Positions 54,276-64,000 of a stretch of 64,000 nt of DNA are shown in pieces. The position numbers were made by a program, and so were the translations under genes. Position 1 is the first letter of the stretch. Each line of letters begins with the position of its first letter. The DNA is from Gari tellinella (lineage: Eukaryota > Mollusca > Bivalvia > Cardiida > Psammobiidae), in NCBI GenBank assembly GCA_922989275.2, contig OV277858.1:12981027-13045026 (forward strand), given 5' to 3'. Under the pieces are notes generated by a model. That model saw only the letters and a list, made by a program, of their open reading frames with translations, was not told the DNA's origin and searched no databases.

Positions 54276-54440
54276 ATGTTTTCCATGACAAATACTGTAA
54301 TTATGCTAGGGGAAACGTATCTTAACATTGACAAACAGTTTGAATCGTTCATAAGACGCCGCAATGTGTTCGGAAAGCGCAGTAGAAGCGCACCCGATTT
54401 TCACCGATGCGGTTTTAATTCGATCTCGTGTCGGGGCAGT
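54276..54440 (+). CDS. Unrecognised frame ending in a retroelement copy
   Basis: About 55 codons precede the retroelement border, reading NIDKQFESFIRRRNVFGKRS then APDFHRCGFNSISCRGS; the frame then runs into repeat DNA and stops at 54524. The GC-richer, arginine-rich composition is unlike the surrounding AT-rich DNA, so a short host exon or an older element remnant is possible. No family recognised. Confidence 0.2.
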
Positions 54441-55365
54441 ATGTCAGAGGGTTCATTGGTCGCCCGTCTAAACACGTTCTACATCTTACGGGGTTTATAT
54501 TTCACAACTTATTCGTTCTGCTAGGGCCTGTACCTCTGTTGAGGACTTCCACATTGGTAAAAAACTACTACTGAAAAGCTTCTTAAACAGGGGTACAGAT
54601 TTCATAAACTTCGTAAAACATTTTCTAAATTCTTTTACAGAAATCTTCCTCTCATTAACAAGTATAAATGTAACTAAAGTATTTTCTGCGGCAAGGTATT
54701 TCACATCCGTCGTAAGATTCTTGGACATACTCATTTTCAAAACCTGTTTGTAAAACGTATTAGAATTTTCCTCAAAAAAGATTATGATCCAACTATATTG
54801 CTGCGCACTTCACGTTTGATTATCGCTCAATCTACAATTGATAACTATGCTGTCCTCTTTGGTTGTGCGACGACAGACAGGGCTTAGCACTACATGATGA
54901 TGTATCTCTAAAGCCGTCCTTAACCGGGAGAGTTATGTCGGATTTTCGTACTTTGTTTTTTCTCTCCCACACTGTCGTACCCTGAAACCATTAATGTCTT
55001 ACTCGTACTCGTGAATACAGACTAGTCGCTTGAGAACAATTTGACCGTTGCCATAGTGGGCTATTTTTAACACGGGCTTGAATGTTAAATTCTTTTCCGT
55101 GTTACTAATACTCTTGTCATAGAATTTTTATTAGTTGTTTTACATGTATTTACTTACTGTGTTGGCGGTCTTTTTGATTGTAAGGTTTTGGAACAGGGTT
55201 TATATTTTATGTACACTGTTCGTCTTTATAGGTGAATATAGGACATAAGAGTGAGGTTGGGCGCCCATAAACCCAGGTTTAACACCCAGTGGTTGTTAAT
55301 GGTTAATTTATAGTTAATTATTGATTGCTACTGACCGTACCAAGGCGGGCTCCTATATTCATTTG
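54440..55365 (+). pseudogene. Penelope-like copy, tandem unit 1 (926 bp)
   Basis: It starts inside the RT at the region equal to about residue 175 of the 42.9-kb frame (cgttctacatcttacggggt) and continues through the thumb region and the 3' region. The frame is broken by an internal stop soon after the start, and a ~35-bp deletion near 54690 removes GVIYR-region codons. It ends at attcattt, immediately followed by unit 2. Confidence 0.8.
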
Positions 55366-56485
55366 TATGTCAGAAGGTTTATTGGTCGCCCGTCTAAACA
55401 CGTTCTACATCTTACGGGGTTTATATTTCACAGTTTATTCGTTTTGCTAGGGCCTGTGCCGCTATTGAGGACTTCCACATTGGTAAAAAACTATTACTAA
55501 AAAGCTTCTTAAACAGGGGTACAGATTTCATAAACTTCGTAAAACATTTTCTAAATTCTTTTACAGAAATCTTCCTCTCATTAACAAGTATAAATGTAAC
55601 TTAAAGTCTTTTCTGCGGCAAGGTATTTCACATCCGGAGTTTTATGGTGATATTATTTACAGACTTCGTAAGATTCTTGGACATATGCATTTTCAAATCC
55701 TGTTTGTAAAACGTATTAGAATTTTCCTCAAAAAAGATTATGATCCAACCATATTGCTGCGCACTTCACGTTTGGTTATCGATCAATCTACAATTGATAA
55801 CTATGCTTTCCTCTTTGGTTGTGCGACGACAGACAGGGCTTAGCACTACATAATGATGTATCTCTAAAGCCGACCTTAACCGGGAGAGTTATGTCGGATT
55901 TTCGTACTTTGTTTTTTCTCTCCCACACTGTCGTACCCTGAAACCATCCATGTCTTACTCCTACTCGTGAATACAGACTAGTCGCTTGAGTACAACTTGA
56001 CGGTTGCCATAGTGGGCTATTTTTAACACGGGCTTGAATGTTAAATTCTTTTCCGTGTTACTAATACTCTTGTCATAAAATTTGTATTAGTTGTTTTACA
56101 TGTATCTACTAACTGTGTTGGCGGTCTTTTTGATTGTAAGGTTTTGGAACAGGGTTTATATTTTATGTCCACTGTTCGTCTTTATAGGTGAATATAGCAG
56201 ATAATAGTGAGGTTGGGCGCCCCTAAACCCAGGTTTAACCCCAAGTGGTTGTTAATGGTTAATTTATAATTAATTATTGATTGCTACTGACCGTACCAAG
56301 GCGGGCACCTATATTCATTTGCTTTATGTTTGTCTTGTGTGTTGTTTTCTATTTAGTGTGTAGATGAAGGAATAGTATTGCGTGTTTGTGTTTGTTAGGG
56401 TATGACTGTGTGTGTGTTCTGCTTAAGAGGTGGGTTTATTGTTTGTGTTGCGTTTCCTGCTTGAGTCTTTCGTATTTATTTATCC
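55366..56485 (+). pseudogene. Penelope-like copy, tandem unit 2, extending to the 3' end
   Basis: It starts at the same base of the element as unit 1 (tatgtcagaaggtttattgg), giving an exact 926-bp head-to-tail period. It lacks the 35-bp deletion of unit 1 and runs further, through the (GT)-rich part to cctgcttgagtctttcgtat. Codons match KLLKQGYRFHKLRKTFSK and RQGISHPEFYGD of the 42.9-kb frame, with upstream stops. Head-to-tail partial copies are a known habit of Penelope-like elements. Confidence 0.8.
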
Positions 56486-57280
56486 GGGCACTCCGGTTTC
56501 ATCCCACATAATTGACCGAATACGCCACCATTTGAGCCATTGAGAGGTATTTGTATAGGTTAGTGTAGCTTGTTTCGTAATCGATGTACACCTGTAATAG
56601 GAATAAAGTTTAAACTTTTAACATTGTTTAACACCTGGTTTGAAATGCATGATGGATATGATTGGTCGTAGGTCACTGCATCACACAAAAAGTCATATAG
56701 CGCCGAATAAAATGTAGAAAATACTATTTTAAAAAGAGTAACATTCGAAATTTTGTCTCAGGTAAAATTAATTACCCAGCATTCTATGAGTTTACGGTAA
56801 TATGACAAAAATAACATTTCCCTGCTTTATTGTATCATAAAGCCACGTCAACAACATCATGCGAGATATCGCCATTAGCACGACATTCATTCACAAGTTA
56901 TTATAAGTAACCTGGGAGATAATATGTATTTAGGCTTTGCCTATGGACGGAAATAAAAGCAAAATTGTACTAATAAGTAAAAGTTAAAGCTTCTTGATTT
57001 TGACAATATTGTGGTACTTTTACCTAGAGTCCTAATAAATTACCATCTAAGATATGACATTGTGACCTGCTTTTTGACCCCATACGATCCATATTCAAAG
57101 TGGAGCTATATAACTCTTCAAGATACTTATCCTGAGCAAATATGATTTTGATAGGGGTAAATATATGGCCGCTAGATGAACAACAGGCATCTACTGATCA
57201 CTATAGTTCACTTGTAAAGTCTCGGGTGAACTAATAAAAATAGGATGACGAAAGAGAATGGTGTCACACAAAGTGACAAA
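56486..57280. other. Gene-free stretch with a polyadenylation-like signal
   Basis: The sequence gggcactccggtttcatccc at 56486, a word often seen in animal repeats, is followed by aataaagtttaaacttt at 56602. It may be the true 3' end of the retroelement or of a separate repeat. Otherwise nothing recognised. Confidence 0.35.
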
Positions 57281-57816
57281 TTCCCCCATATGGCCGAGGT
57301 TTTTGTCACTGCAATGTATTCATTTAGCTTTCAAATAAAATCATACAGCAGGCTATAATTGTACTCCTTGTTGTTGCAATATATAAAGAAAAATGCTTGT
57401 TCTAGCTTACTCAAATGCATCATCATCATAGTATCATGACGTCATCTGATGTCATAATGACGTCATCGTCATAACAAGGTTTGTAAAATGTCATAATGAT
57501 GACTTATTTCTAAATTAAGAAATGATCACATGATCAAAGAGTTATGGGCAGTTAGGATGAGTTACCTCCCTTCCTATTCACTTGTAATAATATAGGATGA
57601 GGCATCTCCCTTTTCAATGGATTTAACCTCTAAATGACCTTGACCTTTGCAGGACATGACCCAAGTTGTACTGACCTTGAGGTGAGTACACATACACAAT
57701 ATAAAGTATCTAGCCTATGTTATTCAAAAATTATGGCCAAGATTAAAGTTGTGTGCAGACGAATAGACAGACAGACCAAGAACAAATATACCCCCAACTA
57801 AGTCGTGCGGGGGAAT
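57281..57816 (+). mobile_element. Dispersed repeat with TTCCCCC/GGGGGAA ends
   Basis: TTCCCCCATATGGCCGAGG at the left and cgtgcGGGGGAA at the right are inverted. The interior has tgaccttgacctttgcagga and an agacagacagacc tail. Two CRE-like palindromes lie inside. A decayed relative is at 2776-3115. Confidence 0.55.
57437..57465. promoter_or_regulatory. Two perfect CRE palindromes
   Basis: TGACGTCA at 57437-57444 and 57458-57465, within a run of gatgtcat words. CREB/ATF factors bind this octamer; function here is not shown. Confidence 0.4.
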
Positions 57817-57888
57817 ACAAATAATGCAAAATACAGCAATGTTGTGTGGTCAAAACTTGCATTCTGTATAACAGAGACCATACATTCT

Positions 57889-58133
57889 CCCTTTCCTCCA
57901 CAGAAGTGCCTACAACACCTCTACATACACCTCAGTATAAGGATATCAAATGAGTAATTGCTACCTAGTGACTGTTTTGAGCACATGTAGTAGTTTAAAG
58001 CAAGATAAAAGTAAAGCATAAAGCTCTGACAGGATCTTCCGGCAAAAAGTTACTTTCATATTACTTTAAGCAGTCAGTGTTTTTGACATAGTTTGATATA
58101 GGAGATTTTCACTTTTTGCAACGGAGGAAAGGG
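57889..58133. mobile_element. MITE, CCCTTTCCTCC type, 245 bp
   Basis: CCCTTTCCTCCACAG faces cggaggaaaggg. Length and left end match the 11844-12080 copy. Flanks are TTCT and ATAA, so the TTAA target has decayed or was never exact. It contains an AAAGCAG-type hairpin segment. Confidence 0.6.
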
Positions 58134-58655
58134 ATAAAGCAAGGTGAAAGTAATCAAAAAGCACCTAATGGGCTTTGTGCTTTATTTTTATCAAAATATT
58201 CTTGCATAATGCAGTCACTTGACAAAGTTGTCTTGCACACCAACAATTGGACCTCATGTAGTGATTGTATTAGATGTTTTACTGTACATGAGACAATTGT
58301 TGGCATCGAAATTCAAAATAAGTGTGTCAGAGAGTAAAATATCACATTGACAAAAAGAAAAACATGATCTTGTTAAAATTAAGGTTCTCTAGGGTTTTCA
58401 ATTCTGATTTTTTTACTGGCACTTTAGGAATTATTTATAAATACAACAGGAAAAATATTTCGTTAAGTGTATTGAATTTGCTTTTTTTTTCATTTCATCA
58501 GTTCTGATAATACACAGCAGTAACAACACAACAACACTTAAGTTACGTTTCAATTTCATAAATACATACTTACAGCTTTTAGAGATTATATTAAAACATT
58601 TGTCACAAATTACAAAAGCATAGTTTTTCTTTTTAATAATTAACATGGATACAGG
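58134..58655. other. Gene-free stretch
   Basis: Overlapping frames at 58116-58337, 58322-58507 and 58431-58664 (minus) show no domain. AAAGCA/TGCTTTA words indicate another decayed hairpin at 58135-58190. Confidence 0.35.
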
Positions 58656-58800
58656 GCTCCCCATAAGGGGAGTACTTCAAGAACTTAAATATTTATGTCT
58701 GCATTAAACCATATGGTGTGACTACTCATTAGAATTGGTTCAAAGAGACAATTTTAATGATTAGTTAAAACACACCAAAGGTATTGGTGCTGACATGGAA
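58656..58800 (+). repeat. Three-copy dispersed repeat, copy 2
   Basis: The sequence tatgtctgcattaaacc, tggtgtgactactcattaga and aaaggtattggtgctgacatg are shared with 26690-26896 and 59485-59625. Confidence 0.6.
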
Positions 58801-59484
58801 TTTGATCCATTTTAACTTATCCATCGCTCTGATCAGTTCATATATTTATTACTCCAATTCAGCACATAATTATGTTGTTCTCTTTTGAAAAAAATCAGTT
58901 TAATTTTCCTCACACTCTCTGACTATCTGTATGAAAGTCAATCTTGGACAGACAACTGCTGAATGTCATGGTTGATGCTTGTCCTACATTGTTTACCACT
59001 TCAGGCAGGGAAACATTCCTAAGATTGCAATGCGTATGAAACACCATAAAGGCTATGCTGATTCTGCAATAGATAATACATCAATAATTTATTGTTATGT
59101 GTAAGGCACTCTACAGGCCTCAAACATCTCAAGACTTTTGTGTTATTGTTTTCTTTTATAATTTTTGTACGACTTAACACATTGACCAAATAGCAGGTTT
59201 TATTCCGCACAGTGACACTAGTGGTCTCTAACAATTTCCTGCTTTAGCATTTAATTACTTGTGCAAAAGCAGGAGGTTATGTTGAAGGTTCTTTAACTAT
59301 TCTTTATAAAGCATAAGCTGAAATTTGGAGGCAATGTTAAGTATTATTTGGCTTTATGGAAACATGTGAATAAGGCATGGTTTTGGCTAAAGTGTACTTT
59401 CCCATTAATTTTTTAGAATGTCTGGTATATGTATTCAATCAATGGAGCTAAAGTCAAATCAGAATGATAATAAACTAATGTTGA
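58801..59484. other. Gene-free stretch
   Basis: The 71-codon minus-strand frame at 59019-59234 has no domain. Confidence 0.35.
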
Positions 59485-59625
59485 CATAGGGCTACAGATA
59501 ACTGAAAACAAATTATTTATGTCTACATTAAACCCAGTGGTGTGCCTACTTATCAGAATCCTGATCTCAAGACAACTCTTATGAATGGTAACACCATAGC
59601 CGTTGGTGCTGACATGAAGAAAAGC
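59485..59625 (+). repeat. Three-copy dispersed repeat, copy 3
   Basis: The sequence agggctacagataactgaaa, aaacccagtggtgtgcctac and aacaccatagccgttggtgc match copy 1 best. Confidence 0.65.
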
Positions 59626-60188
59626 TGCACTTGGTCTGATTATTCCAACTTATGTGGAGCACTGACTCGTAATCATAAATCAGATTTCATGGACTGAAAT
59701 GAAAATCATTATACTGTTTTTGTCAGAACTGTACACATTACTGGCTTATTTTTTCAATCTAAATCCCCACACACATTGCCTTTAACTTGTCTTTCAAATG
59801 CTTTCTTTCAAATATTTACTATATTCTGTACTTTGTAGGCTCTCTAAATCATAACATAATATACGAAAATATTTTGCATTAAAGGAGATTCAGCTTTTAA
59901 AGGCCAAATAGGCAGAATTTAGCATTGGCCATAAGTCTATAACTTTATGACTTCACGTGATAGAGATTTCATTTTGGCATGTGCATTAAAGAATCTCGTA
60001 AGAACAGTACAACTTGGGTTAAGTCAGACAAAGGTCAAGGCCATGTAGATGTCATCTAAAGGTCAAATAGGGTGAACTTGACATAGGCCACAACTTTGCA
60101 GCTACATTTGATAGATACTTCATATTTTTCATGTGAGTCTACACTGTTTGCAGTTTGTATCTGGTTCAAGTACTTGAAGGTACAACCC
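59626..60188. other. Gene-free stretch with aggtcaag words
   Basis: Two blocks of aaaggtcaag.cca and taaaggtcaaatagg (60020-60075) suggest an old dispersed repeat. No gene. Confidence 0.35.
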
Positions 60189-60191
60189 TAA

Positions 60192-61933
60192 ACCCTCATC
60201 CGGACCTTGCAAAAACTTCCGTTATGAGACTTTTGGGGTCCATTGGACCCCATTGTGCATTTTTGTTATTTTTATAAGTCAAGATAGGCATGTGTGACAT
60301 AAATGATGCCGCATGATAAATTGTTGTGTTTATTCTATATTGAAATGATAACACAGATACGTTGCTTTAACCGTTATCATAGCAACCAATGACCAAAGTA
60401 ACACAAAATACTACGTTTTTTGCTGTAAAATCGATTTTTTTGTAATAACTTGCGCAGAAAATGTACAGATGGGGAAATGTGGATATATTTATCACTAGAT
60501 ATACCTTTTGTTACATTGATGGTGTATATTTTACTAAACTATGTAAACATTTAGAAGAAAATGACTAAAATATGGTTAGGGTCCAGTGGACCCCAAATAA
60601 TCTTTACATGTATGTATATTAATATAGGTTACTATACAACTTTTAAACACGACTGATTTAAAAATCTTATTTTTGGAACATATGTAACGTAAACAGCTTC
60701 CAAGCTGATCAATATTGTCAATTTGTTAAGCTTTGTTTCTGCTTCCAATTATTTTATGGCAATAGTTGTCCAATTTATTTGACCTGTCACCGTGCATGTC
60801 ATAGCACCGTGCAGTATTCATGAAGCTGACACTGAAACAGTGACATGTCAAATATATGTGATAAAACTAAGTATGGTTAACACATGTTATGAAAGTAACA
60901 CACTCATAACTTCAAATGGTAAAGAGATATGAGTTTTGAATATCAATTGCTTAACACCATGCCTTGAGTACGCTCTCATAACTATGTCTGCGTCACATCA
61001 TCACATGTCTGATGAGCTGCATGATAGTGTCCTAGACGCAGTTACAGGTGTAACCACGGTTCGTTTGGGTCAATGGTTTACACCAGATTTTTTTATCACT
61101 TTAGTGAACTATGAGTTGAGGTTTCCTGCGATCATCATAGATTACATTCATTTTTATTCATGAATGAAATAACAAGAAATTGTATCAAACATTAGGTTAA
61201 GCTAGTGCTGAACAAGCGTTTGCCAAACATCCTAATGGGAGCATGTTTGTCTGTTGTATGTCTTTCTTCACCTGTAGCTATATAGTTGCATCTGATATAC
61301 TAAAGAATGAAAATAAAGCATTGAAATAGACGCCTTAAATACCGACCGACCTGACCTCGTTGACCAACGTACAATAAGGTCAAGGTTAAATGTCAATGTC
61401 AACAATATTGGCCCATGACTGCTATGGAAATTTCCAGAAAGAACCAGAACCAAATATAATACAGTACACTTACTTGAATCTTGAAATCATTTGCATAATT
61501 TGAGGTTATATAGAATTGTATTCGTTCCATACAGTGTGGATCCTTTTGACGCTCCGGGGTTATAATATCCAAGGAAAATTACTTAATCACAAGATCGTGA
61601 AAGATATATTTATATGTGCAATTCAAGAACAGTATTATTGGGGTTATCTAGTATTCAATAAATGCCATAATTGTAGTTGTAAACAACAAGTAACGGTTTT
61701 AAAATAGCCTGAAATACATTTTACCAACCTTTAGAATTCTGGGGTCCGGCTGCACCTCAGCCGTGTTTTGAAACTAAAATGTATGCAAATTCACCTATTT
61801 AGTATCAAAGTGTCAAAAACAGTCATAGGAACAATGTCTAAAATCGTCATAAGCTTCATAAGGCTGAATATTTTTTTCAAGCAAAAATAAAGCCGTTGGG
61901 GTCCAATGGACCCCCAAAGTTCCGGATGAGGGT
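60192..61933. mobile_element. 1.7-kb nonautonomous transposon, copy 2
   Basis: Same ends as 49440-51155: ACCCTCATCCGGACCTTGCA on the left, and the right end closes with gttccggatgagggt, with TAA outside both (60189-60191 and 61934-61936). The GGGGTCCATTGGACCCC palindromes are kept near both ends. Internal sequence agrees along its full length with moderate divergence. No protein is conserved. Confidence 0.8.
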
Positions 61934-61936
61934 TAA

Positions 61937-62590
61937 CAATTATTATACATTACACATAGTCTTCACAAATAGCTACATGCTCAGTATTGTATGATAAATT
62001 TCAATAAACATCTATTTTACCTAACAGAATAAGAATCTGACTTCTGAGTGTCAAACAGAGTAGATCCAGACCAGGTCCCGCATTAGTGTTGCCTTATCTG
62101 TATCAAAACTGTTTGAAAGTCCATGATGAGTAGCAATTTCAATAAAGGATAACCTCAGCTGACAGGTGGGTGTTTTTTATTTTACTTTTTCTAAATTTAT
62201 GTACTTTCTGAATGAAAGAAGCAAAAATTTATCTATTTTGTGGCTGTTGAATTCCCATTGAAATGTCTGGTACCTAGTTAGTGTAATGCTACCATGGCTT
62301 TCATCTCAATCAATGAGATTTGATGAAATCAGCTGTCCTGAAACATCATCATCTCTCCATCCCTCATCATCCATCCGTGCTAAATGACCCATTTTGTATT
62401 TTGATGCCATAAAATCTGACTCATCTATGGGATACATCCATACCATATTACCATTGCCCCTGTTGAAATAATTTTAAAATATGTGTAGGTTTTCAGGATA
62501 AACAACCAACATAGTTGGGAAGGATGAGGTTTTGCAATTAAGGGAACCACTCTGTAGACACAACTGAGGCCACAGTTATCATTATTGTAT
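61937..62590. other. Gene-free stretch
   Basis: No ORF or structured repeat recognised. Confidence 0.4.
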
Positions 62591-62599
62591 ACAGCAGGT

Positions 62600-62690
62600 G
62601 GTCACTTAAAGAAAGATGAGAAGAAGTAAAGCAGAGAGCATTTAAATATGTTTTCTGCTTTAGTTCCACTGTTCTGTAAGTTGTTAGCTA
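62600..62690. mobile_element. AAAGCAG hairpin element, decayed copy
   Basis: The sequence aagaagtaaagcagagagcat faces gttttctgctttagttcc around atttaaat. Confidence 0.5.
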
Positions 62691-63009
62691 TTTTTTATTC
62701 CATCAATAAGTATTGTTTAGTCCTGGTTATAGAGGGGTATACATCAAATGATTAAGCGGAAGGTACATTTTGCATCGAGATGATCTACTGCTTGATTCAC
62801 AGGGGTAAAGAATTTTAAATGTAGCCAGTGTCAAATGTCATCTTTAAAAGGCATTTGAATTGCACTTAATTCTTTCATGGATGATACGAATATTTTAAGA
62901 TAGATCTTTTATTTTTATTTTGTAATTTGTTTATGACATGTCTTTCTATCTATCCATACTGCTGCACCCTCGTATTGAGTATAATGTGCAGTGCGCGTCT
63001 GAGAAAATT
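62691..63009. other. Gene-free stretch
   Basis: Nothing recognised. Confidence 0.4.
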
Positions 63010-64000
63010 AGTAACAAGAGCCACATGCGGCCCTTAATCGCTCACCTGGTACCTATGGTTATGGTCATGGTAATGGACCAGTAATGGTTAAGTTTTCAAT
63101 ATAAGCCATCATCAGTAAATTCACCCCATCCACTGGTGGTTATGTTTGAGCTAGGAAGAGTATTTAAAGTAAACTGGCAAAGGGCCACATATGAATCATT
63201 TTTGTGTAAAAATATTCTTAAAGTACACCAACAGTTTCGGGGAAAAGATTTTTAAAGATTTTCTATACAGAAATATAAGGAAAACTTGCCCCACCTACTG
63301 GCAGCCATGTATTTTAAGATAACAAAATGGTTTTAAGCAATCTGATATATTTATTAATGGATCATTTGTGTAAAGTTATTTTCAATTTGGACCAGTAGTT
63401 TCACAGAAGAAGATTTTTAAAGTTTTCACTATACAGTAACATATGGAAAATGTGCCCCTACAACTCGGGGCCATGTTTTTTTATATATCATAATTATTTT
63501 TAAAAATCTCGAAGAGAGTCCCCCATGAATCATTTGTGTGAAATTACTTTCAAATCGGATCATCGATTTCAGACAAGAAGGTTTTCACTATATAGCCATA
63601 TAAGGAAAATCTGCCCCACCAACTAGCGGTCATATTTTTTAAGATAGGAAAATTATTTTAAAAAATCTGATAAATGTAACCAATGGCACATTTGGGTAAA
63701 ATTATTTTCAATTCGGACCAGTAGTTTTTGACAAGAAGATTTTTAAAGTTTTTTTCAATTGGTTGCCATGGCAACAACAATTTCAGTTGGATGACCTATA
63801 TTTGAAGACATCTGAGAGAGTACCCTACAAGGAACAATCCTATGAAGTTTAGAAGAAATTGGCCCAGTAGTTTCCAAGAAGATTATTAACAAAAAGTTTG
63901 ACGACGGACGGACGTCCTTGACCATTTGGGCACTTGTTGGATGTGTCTTTTGTTTAAAAGTACCCAATAGCAAAAAAACAACAACAATAACAATAGGGCA
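63010..64000 (+). mobile_element. Dispersed element with caagagccacatgcggccc head
   Basis: The head taacaagagccacatgcggc-ccttaatcgctcacctg matches the grammar at 964, 3318 and 6058. The core has about four diverged units marked by gacaagaagatttttaaagtttt (63400, 63570, 63730 and earlier) with a period near 170 bp. An X-box palindrome (GTTGCCATGGCAAC) is at 63762-63775, close to the ggacggacggacgtcc tail at about 63900, as in the 6058 copy. The right border is not certain, and the window ends at 64000. Confidence 0.6.

Overview
The window is non-coding, AT-rich animal DNA, best explained as intergenic or intronic sequence from a bivalve mollusc. The signs are degenerate tandem arrays with units of about 145-180 bp that end in GGACGGACGGAC-like tails (the style of bivalve pearl/Helentron-type repeats), tRNA-headed SINEs with an (AAAC)n tail, and dense short inverted-repeat elements. 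The species cannot be named from the sequence. I found no intact host protein-coding gene. Recognisable coding DNA comes only from retrotransposons, and all of it is broken or truncated.

Layout. 1-9.8 kb: nested molluscan dispersed repeats. A 145-bp-array element sits inside a 162-bp-array element and itself carries a SINE with a clean 13-bp target duplication. A TTAA-flanked MITE, a 43-bp G-rich minisatellite and a long 162-bp array follow. 10.06-14.29 kb: a composite inverted structure with GC-rich, CCGG-studded outer flanks and inner arms built from roughly 31-bp repeats. 14.83-15.80 kb: a complete nonautonomous transposon with long terminal inverted repeats and a perfect 9-bp duplication. 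16.3-18.0 kb: an element with seven RFX X-box-like palindromes spaced about 160 bp apart. 18-27 kb: mostly featureless DNA with TTAA elements, tRNA-like sequences and palindromes. 27.2-32.9 kb: a ~160-bp array, a decayed L1/Tx1-type LINE and a ~180-bp array. 33.6-35.4 kb: a satellite in which each unit can form a perfect 10-bp hairpin. 38-39.5 kb: a second LINE relic on the minus strand. 41.8-45.3 kb: inverted arms of GTAAC-rich short repeats enclosing a Penelope-like reverse transcriptase fragment of 323 residues. 47.7-51.3 kb: a diverged copy of the 24.6-25.8 kb block, split by a 1.7-kb transposon whose second copy lies at 60.2-61.9 kb. 54.4-56.6 kb: two head-to-tail 5'-truncated copies of the same Penelope-like element. 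57-64 kb: more dispersed repeats and small MITEs.

The genes do not form a pathway. The window records successive transposon insertions, several of which can be ordered because one interrupts another or because an unfilled paralogous copy is present. Family names are by motif recognition only; no database search was run.
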